From Candidatus Campbelliibacteriota bacterium (GTDB lineage: Bacteria; Patescibacteriota; Minisyncoccia; UBA9983): DNA of 10,762 nucleotides. Numbering within the stretch: the stretch's first letter is position 1; the number at the start of each line of letters is the position of its first letter. Made by a program: the position numbers and the translations under genes. The stretch spans positions 1 through 10,762 of the forward strand of contig QIJB01000041.1 of the NCBI GenBank assembly GCA_003231675.1. Direction: 5' to 3'. This document shows, piece by piece, positions 1 through 5,770 of this stretch. The notes beneath the pieces are model-generated. The model was not told the origin of the DNA. It did not search any database and saw nothing but the letters and a program-made list of their open reading frames with translations.

Positions 1-2
1 GT

Positions 3-803
3 GTTCTAAAGGAAGTGCGGACAAGAGAGGAAATGGAAAGATTGGCGAAAAAATTAAGGTCGGCGAATCTTCGCCTGAAAAGACTTGACGAGGCGAAATC
101 GGAGTTTATTTCAATCGCCTCCCATCAGTTGCGCGCTCCGCTCACTGCCATCAAAGGATACTCTTCAATGCTCTTAGAGGGCGCCTTCGGCGAACTGCCA
201 CGAGAAACAAAGACACCCCTTAAAAGAATTTTTGATTCAAGTATCAGGCTTGTTGGTCTTGTAGGAGATTTTCTCAATTTGAGCAGGATTGAAAGGGGAA
301 AAATGGAATACAATTTCAAAAAAACCAATCTGAAGAAATTGGTGTCCGACACGGTTGAAGAATTCAAGACGATGAACGGTAAAAATCTTGAAATAAAATT
401 TGAAGCCGATGGAAAAGAAGAACTTGATGTTATCGCGGACGAGAACAAAATTCGTCAGGTTTTCACTAATATTATTGATAATGCCGTAAAATACACGCCA
501 AAGGGTTTTGTTCATATTTTTCTCTATAAGAACCCGGAAAAGAAGACCGTGATTTTTAAAGTCAAAGATTCCGGGATGGGAATGAATTCGGAAACGCGTT
601 CGCGGATTTTTCAAAAGTTCAGTCGGGCAAGGGAGGGCATTTCAAAAATAGATACCGAGGGTCTGGGTATGGGACTTTACATTGCCAAAAGAATAGCGGA
701 AGACCACGGCGGGAGAATATGGGCGGAATCCGGGGGGGAAGAAAAGGGAAGCTCTTTTTACGTGGAATTGCCCGTAAATCCTCCACAAGCGAAACACCGC
801 TAA
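3..803 (+). CDS. Sensor histidine kinase, C-terminal part (left edge truncated)
   Basis: This is the kinase core of a two-component sensor, which autophosphorylates a histidine and passes the phosphate to a response regulator. The frame is open to the window edge (V-L-K-E precede the GTG at 15), so the sensing N-terminus probably lies upstream; GTG 15 is unlikely to be the true start. Numbering from that GTG, a short charged helix (about 1-30) leads into HisKA with the H-box SHQLRAPLTA, phospho-acceptor His37. The HATPase_c domain follows: N-box around N152-N156 (NIIDNAVKYTP), G1 box DSGMGM at 185-190, F-box FQKF at 199-202 and G2 box GLGMGL at 216-221. All catalytic boxes are intact. No membrane segment is present in the visible part, and no response regulator gene is seen here. 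The stop codon overlaps the first bases of a 34-nt palindromic repeat. The family call is very safe; the signal sensed cannot be known. Confidence 0.93.
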   Translation, partial: VLKEVRTREEMERLAKKLRSANLRLKRLDEAKSEFISIASHQLRAPLTAIKGYSSMLLEGAFGELPRETKTPLKRIFDSSIRLVGLVGDFLNLSRIERGKMEYNFKKTNLKKLVSDTVEEFKTMNGKNLEIKFEADGKEELDVIADENKIRQVFTNIIDNAVKYTPKGFVHIFLYKNPEKKTVIFKVKDSGMGMNSETRSRIFQKFSRAREGISKIDTEGLGMGLYIAKRIAEDHGGRIWAESGGEEKGSSFYVELPVNPPQAKHR

Positions 804-840
804 TCCACCGTCCACCGAAACCCGGTTTCGGTGGATTTTA
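802..840 (+). repeat. 34-nt palindromic repeat, copy 1, probable terminator of the kinase gene
   Basis: The core is TCCACCGA (811-818), a 9-nt spacer, then TCGGTGGA (828-835). The spacer is itself self-complementary, so the hairpin can reach about 11-12 bp. A further half-site AATCCACC lies at 802-809. TTTTA follows at 836-840, a weak U-tract that would allow intrinsic termination right after the kinase stop codon. A second copy in the opposite orientation lies at 5633-5666, with 24 of 25 non-spacer positions identical. Terminator, dispersed repeat and operator are not exclusive; the sequence alone cannot separate them. Confidence 0.75.
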
Positions 841-869
841 GCGCGCGGAAAAAACACTCGGAAAAAACC

Positions 870-898
870 TTGACAAAATGAGAAATTCATAATATCGT
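870..898 (+). promoter_or_regulatory. Putative sigma-70 type promoter of ftsH
   Basis: A perfect -35 TTGACA lies at 870-875. At the ideal 17-nt spacing stands TATCGT (893-898), a 4/6 match to TATAAT. The expected start of transcription is about 905, giving a leader of about 51 nt. Two direct copies of CGGAAAAAAC (846-855 and 859-868) lie just upstream and supply A-tracts where an UP element would sit. The -10 is weak, so the exact start is uncertain. Confidence 0.55.
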
Positions 899-944
899 TT
901 TATTATGGACTTTAATAATTGAATAGATAACTAAAAACAAAAAG

Positions 945-951
945 GGAGGTG
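945..951 (+). promoter_or_regulatory. Strong Shine-Dalgarno site of ftsH
   Basis: GGAGGTG ends 4 nt before ATG 956 and fixes the ftsH start. The phoH gene has the same 7-mer at the same 4-nt distance, while aspS, scpA and mraY in this window show no such site. Confidence 0.85.
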
Positions 952-955
952 TAAA

Positions 956-3007
956 ATGAAGAAGAAAGTTTTGGCCGCGCTCAAAGCGGTTAAAAAATTC
1001 AGAAAAATTTTTTTTGTGTTGGCGGTTGCCGTCATCCTTCTTATCGGGCTGAGTATGTATCTTCAGCCCAGGCTGGTGGTGACTGATTCCACGACTTTCT
1101 TGTCGTCTATGGACGCCAAGAAGGTTAAGGTGGTCACCGTCTATGTAAAAAAGGATGAAGTCTCCTCCTATACCGCGTTGGTTCGCGGGAAGGATGAGAT
1201 TTTTGTCCTGAAAACCGAGGCCTCGGGAGAGGCCACCAAGGCGATTGAGGGCAAAATACTGGAGCTGAAGATTCCGCTCCAATACTCCCAAGTCCCAGAG
1301 CCGTTCGGCTGGGGAAATATTGGGAAAATTCTGCTAATAATCGCCTTGGGTGGGGTAATACTCCTCGCTCTGTGGTTGGGGTTCATGATGTTAATGGGTC
1401 CGCCACCGATGGACGAGGGTAGACCACCCGGACAGGGAGGAGACCCTTTTGTGGGCCTTCCACCCGGGAAGAAGCCTCGCCCGAAGAAAAAAATTAAAAA
1501 AACAACTTTTGCCGATGTCGCCGGATGCGACGAGGCGAAGACCGAGCTGCAAGGAATAGTGGACTATCTCAAAGGAGATAAGCCACTCTATGAAGCCCTC
1601 GGGACAAAGATTCCCAAGGGGGTCCTACTTAACGGACCTCCTGGAACAGGGAAAACTTTGCTCGCCCGCGCGATGGCGCATGAGGCGGGAATTCCGTTCA
1701 TTATAATGAACGGATCCGAGTTCATTGAAATGTATGTAGGCGTTGGGGCTTCGAGGGTCAGGGACCTGTTTGACCAGGCGCGCGCAAACGCGCCCTGTGT
1801 AATTTTCATAGATGAAATAGACTCCGTCGGTGGAAAGCGCGAAGGCGGGGGCTCGGGAGGGGCAAAGGAGCACCAGCAGACCATGGATCAGCTTTTAGCT
1901 GAGATGGATGGTTGCTCTTGTGATGATGGCGTTATTATTATGGCGGCGACAAACCGTCTGGATATGTTAGATCCCGCCCTCTTGCGACCGGGAAGATTTG
2001 ACAAGAAAATTTTTGTCGGGCTGCCAAACAGGGCGGACCGCGAAAAAATCCTGGAGATACACACCCGGGACAAACCCCTGACTCCAGAAGTCAATCTGGC
2101 GGATATAGCCAAAATGACGACAGGGTTCTCCGGGGCGGACCTTGAGAGCCTTACCAACGAGGCGGCAAAGATCGTCATCAGGGAGATTAAAAAACACCCC
2201 CGTCTTTTGAGAATTTTGCTTCCCCTTTTGGCGAAGCTGAATTTTCTCAAAAAGAAAGGGATTAAGACAAAGAAGCCTCCAATAGGGATCCCGCACTGGG
2301 CATTCGTTCAGGCGTGGGACAGGGTTGTTACCGGGGGGGATGAGCGTAAAAACATCCTCTCCGAGCGTGATAAGAGGGAGACCGCCGTTCATGAGGCCGG
2401 ACATGCGCTTGTCGCGCATATCCGGTATTCCATGGAGCCGAATGATACTAACCCGTTGTATAAGGTTAGTATCATTCCGAGGGGACGGGCACTCGGGATG
2501 ACATATCAACTCCCGGAAGGTGATGAGGATAAATATTCTCTCAACAAGAGAAGCATTTATAACAATCTTATCATCTTTTACGGAGGGTGGGCGGCCGAGA
2601 AGGTCGTCCTCGGTGTAACGACCTCCGGGGTCAGCAACGACCTGGAAAGGGCGACCGAACTGGTTAAGAGTATGGTCTTAAGGTGGGGGATGAGTGAAAA
2701 TCTCCCCCCCATGCATCTTGCCGGTTCGGGTGGGGGCGCTTACTCCGAATCGCGCGCGGACAGATATTCCGGCGCGACGGAGCACGAGATCAACGCGGAG
2801 ATCAGAGCGTTGATTTCTATGGGGTGCAAAAAGGCCGAGCTCATGGTTCGCAAGAACCGCAAGGCTTTGGACGCCCTCGTTGACGCTCTATTAGAAAAAG
2901 AAACTCTTGACAGGGAGGAGTGTGAGAAAATTCTCACAGAAAACATTCCTCCCGAGAATTTAGAGAGGGACGCCTACAGCACAAAAAAACAGGAATATCT
3001 GCTGTAG
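956..3007 (+). CDS. ftsH: ATP-dependent zinc metalloprotease FtsH
   Basis: This is a membrane-bound AAA+ protease that unfolds and degrades damaged membrane proteins and selected soluble regulators. Membrane segment 1 is at about 18-36, an extracytoplasmic FtsH_ext-like region at 37-118, and membrane segment 2 at about 123-147. A Pro/Gly and Lys-rich linker leads to the AAA module: Walker A GPPGTGKT at 227-234, Walker B with D286-E287, sensor T332-N333-R334 and arginine fingers R344 and R347. The pore motif reads MYVGVG, with Tyr where E. coli has Phe. The zinc site is H479-E-A-G-H483 with a third ligand likely D562 (SNDLERAT). All catalytic residues are intact. The protein is 683 residues against 644 in E. 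coli. Part of the excess is about 30 extra residues (roughly 411-447), basic and hydrophobic, between the AAA lid and the protease domain. It has its own promoter and terminator, so it is probably monocistronic. The coding sequence holds a 14-bp perfect hairpin at 2440-2477. Confidence 0.97.
   Translation: MKKKVLAALKAVKKFRKIFFVLAVAVILLIGLSMYLQPRLVVTDSTTFLSSMDAKKVKVVTVYVKKDEVSSYTALVRGKDEIFVLKTEASGEATKAIEGKILELKIPLQYSQVPEPFGWGNIGKILLIIALGGVILLALWLGFMMLMGPPPMDEGRPPGQGGDPFVGLPPGKKPRPKKKIKKTTFADVAGCDEAKTELQGIVDYLKGDKPLYEALGTKIPKGVLLNGPPGTGKTLLARAMAHEAGIPFIIMNGSEFIEMYVGVGASRVRDLFDQARANAPCVIFIDEIDSVGGKREGGGSGGAKEHQQTMDQLLAEMDGCSCDDGVIIMAATNRLDMLDPALLRPGRFDKKIFVGLPNRADREKILEIHTRDKPLTPEVNLADIAKMTTGFSGADLESLTNEAAKIVIREIKKHPRLLRILLPLLAKLNFLKKKGIKTKKPPIGIPHWAFVQAWDRVVTGGDERKNILSERDKRETAVHEAGHALVAHIRYSMEPNDTNPLYKVSIIPRGRALGMTYQLPEGDEDKYSLNKRSIYNNLIIFYGGWAAEKVVLGVTTSGVSNDLERATELVKSMVLRWGMSENLPPMHLAGSGGGAYSESRADRYSGATEHEINAEIRALISMGCKKAELMVRKNRKALDALVDALLEKETLDREECEKILTENIPPENLERDAYSTKKQEYLL
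2440..2477 (+). repeat. 14-bp perfect inverted repeat inside ftsH
   Basis: GAATGATACTAACC (2440-2453) and its exact reverse complement (2464-2477) flank a 10-nt loop. It encodes residues around N496-P508, just after the HEAGH zinc motif. The mRNA would form a stable stem here. No U-tract follows, so it does not look like a terminator. Confidence 0.85.
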
Positions 3008-3047
3008 GCAGAATAAAGAAGAAATTTTGGCTTTCGCATAGCCAACC

Positions 3048-3079
3048 CCCGGGACCGCCATCGGCCCCGGGTTTTTTTT
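3048..3079 (+). terminator. Intrinsic terminator after ftsH
   Basis: The stem is CCCGGG-A-CCG (3048-3057) pairing with CGG-C-CCCGGG (3062-3071), with one A/C mismatch, loop CCAT, followed directly by eight T residues (3072-3079). It lies 41 nt after the ftsH stop. This is the clearest terminator in the window. Confidence 0.92.
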
Positions 3080-3109
3080 GCTCAAACTTTGCCCCGGCGC
3101 AACCAACTG

Positions 3110-3157
3110 ATGTCAACCTGCCACGTTGACATCAATGTCAACGTGGCAGGTTGACAT
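3110..3157. repeat. Perfect 23-bp inverted repeat of four alternating 8-mer sites
   Basis: The left arm (3110-3132) and right arm (3135-3157) are exact reverse complements with spacer CA. Each arm is itself a dyad: ATGTCAAC, 7 nt (ctgccac or gtggcag), GTTGACAT. The 8-mer therefore occurs four times, in alternating orientation, at 3110, 3125, 3135 and 3150. It can form one long hairpin, two short ones or a cruciform. It contains two TTGACA hexamers on each strand, but no good -10 lies at the right distance downstream. It sits between the ftsH terminator and aspS. It may be an operator pair, a dispersed palindromic unit or a processing hairpin. Confidence 0.9.
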
Positions 3158-3192
3158 TGAGATGCGGGCGCGGATTGTCAGCGCGCGCGAAA

Positions 3193-3198
3193 TATGCT
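3193..3198 (+). promoter_or_regulatory. Putative -10 element of aspS, near-leaderless start
   Basis: TATGCT (4/6 to TATAAT, preceded by AA) ends 12 nt before ATG 3210, and no Shine-Dalgarno site precedes that ATG. The mraY gene has the same AATATGCT at exactly the same distance from its ATG. No convincing -35 is seen. A start near 3205 would leave a leader of about 5 nt. Confidence 0.4.
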
Positions 3199-3209
3199 TA
3201 AATATCTAT

Positions 3210-4596
3210 ATGAAAAGGATTCAAATCAAAAATATCAAAGACAAAGTCGGGGAAGTCGTAACACTCGCCGGGTGGGTGGATGTCCGCCGGGACCACGGCA
3301 AACTTATTTTCATTGATTTGCGGGACGCGAGCGGAAAAGTTCAGATTGTCGCCACTCCAAAAAACGCGGAGGCGCGCGAGGTGGCGGACACGGTCAGACC
3401 GGAATGGGTCGTTGAAATTGAAGGCGAGGTGAAAGAGCGGCCGGAGAATATGGTCAACCCGGATTTGCCTTTCGGCGACTTGGAAATTTCCGTCCAAAAA
3501 ATGGAAGTCCTCAACGAGGCGAAAACTCCTCCGTTTGAAATCGGAACGGACGGCTACGAGGTGGGGGAAGAAATCCGCTTGAAGTATCGGTATTTGGATT
3601 TACGCCGCGAACGGCTCCAGAAAAATATCCGCAATAGATATAAGGCGCTGAAATTCATCAGAGATTATCTCACCGGCGAAGGTTTTATTGAAATAGAAAC
3701 TCCGATTTTAACCAAGTCAACTCCGGCGCGATTATATCGTCCCTTCGCGACAGCAAAAAGGAAAGTTTTACGCTCTTCCGCAATCTGCTCAGCAGTATAA
3801 ACAGCTTTTGATGGCTTCCGGATTTGAAAAATATTTTCAAGTAACGAGATGTATGCGCGACGAAGACACGAGGGGTGACCGCCAGTCGGAATTTACCCAG
3901 CTTGATATGGAAATGAGTTTTATTGAACAAGAAGATGTTTTGAGTGTCGCGGAAGATATGTTCACGAAACTGGTGGAGGCGCTTTATCCCGAAAAAACAA
4001 TTACGCAAAAGCCGTGGCTGAGAATAAATTATGAAGAGGCTATGGAAAAATACGGAACGGACAAACCGGACTTGAGAAAAGATAAAAACAATCCGAACGA
4101 ACTCGCTTTCGCGTGGGTTGTCAATTTTCCGCTTTTTGAAAAAGATAAAAACAACGGGCATTTCGCGCCGAGTCATCATATGTTCACTTCTCCGCTGAAA
4201 GAGGACTTGGACAAACTTGACAGCGATCCGCACTCCGTCCGTTCCCATCAATACGACATAGCGTTGAATGGCTACGAGGTTGGAGGGGGAAGCATTCGTA
4301 TTCATAACCGGGAAATCCAATCAAAAATTTTTGATATGATAGGGTTTTCCGAGGAGCAAAAGGGATATTTTGAGCATATGCTCACCGCCTTTCAATACGG
4401 GATTCCTCCTCATGGTGGAATCGCCCCCGGGGTGGACCGGCTGCTTATGATTCTGGAAAACGAACCGAACATTCGCGAAGTTATCGCCTTCCCGAAGACG
4501 GGCGATGGCAGAGATTTGATGATGGACGCACCGAGCGAAGTCAGCCGGGAACAACTTGACGAACTCGGTCTGGAAATAAAAAAGGAGAAAGAATAG
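3210..4596 (+). pseudogene. aspS: Aspartate--tRNA ligase, frameshifted by an 8-nt deletion; no GAD domain
   Basis: AspRS charges tRNA-Asp with aspartate and is normally essential. ATG 3210 is chosen because the protein then begins directly with the OB-fold tRNA-binding domain (VTLAGWVDVRRDHG, FIDLRD). The class II core follows with RYLDLRRERLQ and motif 1 (FIEIETPILTKSTP). After STP (ccg, 3723-3725) only 4 nt remain where the family has four codons for E-G-A-R; the frame resumes at 3730 as DYIVPSRQQKGKFYALPQS. Reading on in the first frame stops at about 3800. The second part is intact: motif 2 RCMRDED with DRQSEFTQLD, GYEVGGGSIRIH, PPHGGIAPGVDRL (motif 3) and AFPKTGDGRDLMM. Restored length is about 464 residues against about 590 for usual bacterial AspRS, because YGTDKPDLR runs almost directly into FAWVVNFPLFE and the GAD insertion is missing. 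The rest shows no decay, so an assembly error or a recent mutation is as likely as a dead gene. Confidence 0.9.
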
Positions 4597-4608
4597 GCAA
4601 TCAGTAAT

Positions 4609-5431
4609 ATGGACAAGGAAATTAAAACCACAAAAATCGCAATTTTTCAAAGAAAGGAAATTCGCAAAACTATTTATAAAAATGAATGGTGGTTTTCGGT
4701 TGTTGATATTGTTTTTGCTCTAACCGAGAGTCCTGATGCGGGGGCATATTGGAGAAAGTTAAAACAAAGATTAAAAGAGGAGGGGAGCGAACCCGTGACA
4801 TTTTGTCACGGGTTGAAATTGCCGGCGCCCGATGGAAAGATGAGAGAGACAGATTGCGCCAACACCGAAGGCATTTTCCGCATCATCCAATCAATCCCGT
4901 CTCCAAAAGCCGAACCGTTCAAGCGTTGGCTGGCTACGCGTGAAAGAGATAGAAGATCCGGAACTGGCGACAAAGAGAACAAGGGCACTCTACAAAGCAA
5001 AGGGGTATCCCGGCGCGTGGATTGAAAAAAGGATGCGTGGCATTGAAGTTAGAGAAACCCTGACTGATGAATGGAAGAACCGGGGGGTAAAAGAGGGGCT
5101 GGAGTACGCGATTTTAACGGCTGAAATATCAAAAGCGACTTTTGGCATAACGCCGAGCGAATATCAAAAACTAAAAGGATTAAAAAGAGAAAACTTGCGA
5201 GACCATATGAATGATCTGGAATTGATTTTTACGATGTTGGGCGAAGCGTCAACGACGGAAATTGCCAAAAATAAAAATGCGCAAGGTCTAAGTAAAAATA
5301 AAATCGCCGCAAAAGAAGGCGGAGGTGTGGCGGGTAAGGCGAGAAAAGACTTAGAAAGAAAAACCGGCAAGAAAGTTTCAACAAACAAAAATTATCTTCC
5401 GAAAGAGAAAAGAAAAAAGAAATTGAAATAA
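4609..5431 (+). pseudogene. BRO-N / DinD-like protein, frameshifted
   Basis: The protein resembles the DNA-damage-inducible protein D (DinD) and BRO-N antirepressor group; E. coli DinD acts on RecA filaments, but the role here is unknown. The first frame (from ATG 4609) encodes the BRO-N domain: WWFSVVDIVFALTES, YWRKLKQRLKEEGSE, LKLPAPDGK, TEGIFRIIQSIPSPKAEPFKRWLA. It breaks at 4933-4942. The family continues with about eight residues like A-K-V-G-Y-E-R-I before K-E-I-E-D-P-E-L-A; here only 10 nt stand in their place, a net loss of about 14 nt. The second frame (from 4943) carries the rest: KEIEDPELATKR, LTDEWKNRGVKEGLEYAILTAEI, LKGLKRENLRDHMNDLEL, STTEIAKNKN and a Lys-rich tail. Restored length is about 278 residues, close to E. 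coli DinD. The gene starts 12 nt after the aspS stop. A perfect 11-bp hairpin lies inside (4790-4814). Confidence 0.82.
4790..4814 (+). repeat. 11-bp perfect hairpin inside the dinD-like gene
   Basis: AACCCGTGACA (4790-4800), loop TTT, TGTCACGGGTT (4804-4814). It codes for S-E-P-V-T-F-C-H-G-L in the BRO-N domain, a stretch conserved in the family, so the hairpin must be compatible with the protein sequence. No U-tract follows. Confidence 0.8.
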
Positions 5432-5444
5432 TAGGGACTAATTT

Positions 5445-5513
5445 ATGGCGGCAAACAGAAAAGCAAAAGGCGCGCGGAAGCAGTCCGTTCAAAACAGGGA
5501 TTATCTTGAGTGA
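5445..5513 (+). CDS. Small 22-residue ORF, doubtful
   Basis: ATG 5445 opens a frame of 22 codons, very rich in Lys/Arg, Ala and Gln (begins MAANRKAKGARKQS), ending at TGA 5511-5513. It begins 13 nt after the dinD-like stop. Only a weak purine stretch (AGGGA, 5433-5437) lies upstream. Its stop touches the first codons of the DUF167 remnant. I recognise no family; it may be chance or part of a decayed region. Confidence 0.2.
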   Translation: MAANRKAKGARKQSVQNRDYLE

Positions 5514-5631
5514 CTCATAAAGGTTAAGGTGTTTTCAGGGGCGAAAAAGCCGGAAGCGCGGAAAGAGGGCGACCGGTTTTTTGTTTATGTAAAATCCAAA
5601 AGACGAGAGGGCAGGGCGAATGACGAAGCGA

Positions 5632-5666
5632 TTCCACCGACAACCGTTGTCGGTGGAAGGTGGATT
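5632..5666 (-). repeat. 34-nt palindromic repeat, copy 2, inverted
   Basis: TCCACCGA (5633-5640), 9-nt spacer, TCGGTGGA (5650-5657), with an extra outer pair T5632/A5658, so the stem is a perfect 13 bp around C5645. The additional half-site GGTGGATT lies at 5659-5666. Read on the minus strand this is AATCCACC-T-TCCACCGA-N9-TCGGTGGA, the same as copy 1 at 802-835 except for one linker base and the spacer. Spacer bases differ between the copies but stay self-complementary. It ends 27 nt before the phoH -35. Confidence 0.8.
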
Positions 5667-5685
5667 GGAGGTGGGGCGCGGCAGG

Positions 5686-5713
5686 TTGACAAAATTGAAA
5701 AAATGTTGATAAT
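5686..5713 (+). promoter_or_regulatory. Promoter of the PIN-PhoH gene
   Basis: A perfect -35 TTGACA (5686-5691) and GATAAT (5708-5713, 5/6 to TATAAT) are 16 nt apart. The expected start is about 5720, giving a leader of about 55 nt that is almost all A and T up to the ribosome binding site. The 12-mer GGCAGGTTGACA that includes the -35 also occurs in both arms of the inverted repeat at 3110-3157. Confidence 0.72.
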
Positions 5714-5763
5714 TAGGGCAAATTAAGGAAAGTTTTTTAATAATAAAATAAAAAGAAAAAAAA

Positions 5764-5770
5764 GGAGGTG
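5764..5770 (+). promoter_or_regulatory. Strong Shine-Dalgarno site of the PIN-PhoH gene
   Basis: GGAGGTG lies 4 nt before ATG 5775, after an A-rich run. Sequence and spacing are the same as at ftsH. It settles the start codon. Confidence 0.88.

Larger units (their letters stand above)
5514..5726 (+). pseudogene. DUF167 (YggU-like) remnant, truncated by a palindromic repeat
   Basis: DUF167 proteins are small conserved proteins of unknown function, usually about 75-100 residues. The frame after the TGA at 5511 reads L-I-K-V-K-V-F-S-G-A-K-K, then GDRFFVYVKSKRREGRANDEAI, which fits the DUF167 pattern of an N-terminal beta strand, a basic loop and the signature GxANxxAI. No start codon precedes the first strand: the only possible start is GTG 5529, inside it. 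Just after ANDEAI the frame runs into the 34-nt repeat (5633-5666) and yields PPTTVVGG, unlike the family, so the second half is lost. The gene seems broken at both ends. The frame then runs through the phoH promoter to TAA 5724-5726 by chance. Confidence 0.5.

Noticed and set aside
1967..2509. Minus-strand frame of about 180 codons across ftsH
   Set aside because: It lies opposite the AAA and protease motifs of FtsH and shows no family features.
3151..3180. TTGACA in the right palindrome arm as -35 of aspS
   Set aside because: At 16-18 nt only GATTGT, ATTGTC or TTGTCA are found, none a credible -10.
3126..3209. Upstream TTG 3126 as the aspS start
   Set aside because: It would begin inside the palindrome, and the added residues match nothing in AspRS; the OB-fold starts just after ATG 3210.
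3725..3735. Programmed frameshift in aspS
   Set aside because: No slippery heptamer is present and four conserved residues are missing at the joint, so a ribosomal shift could not restore the protein.
3685..4320. Long minus-strand frame of about 211 codons across aspS
   Set aside because: It is the shadow of the conserved AspRS frames, has no recognisable domain, and the + strand encodes clear class II motifs over the same bases.
3808..4596. Second half of aspS as a separate gene starting at TTG 3808
   Set aside because: The conserved frame continues upstream to 3730 without a start, and a class II core cut inside the active site makes no sense as a separate protein.
4749..4943. Alternative + strand frame of 64 codons inside the dinD-like gene
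   Set aside because: It overlaps the conserved BRO-N frame and has no family features.
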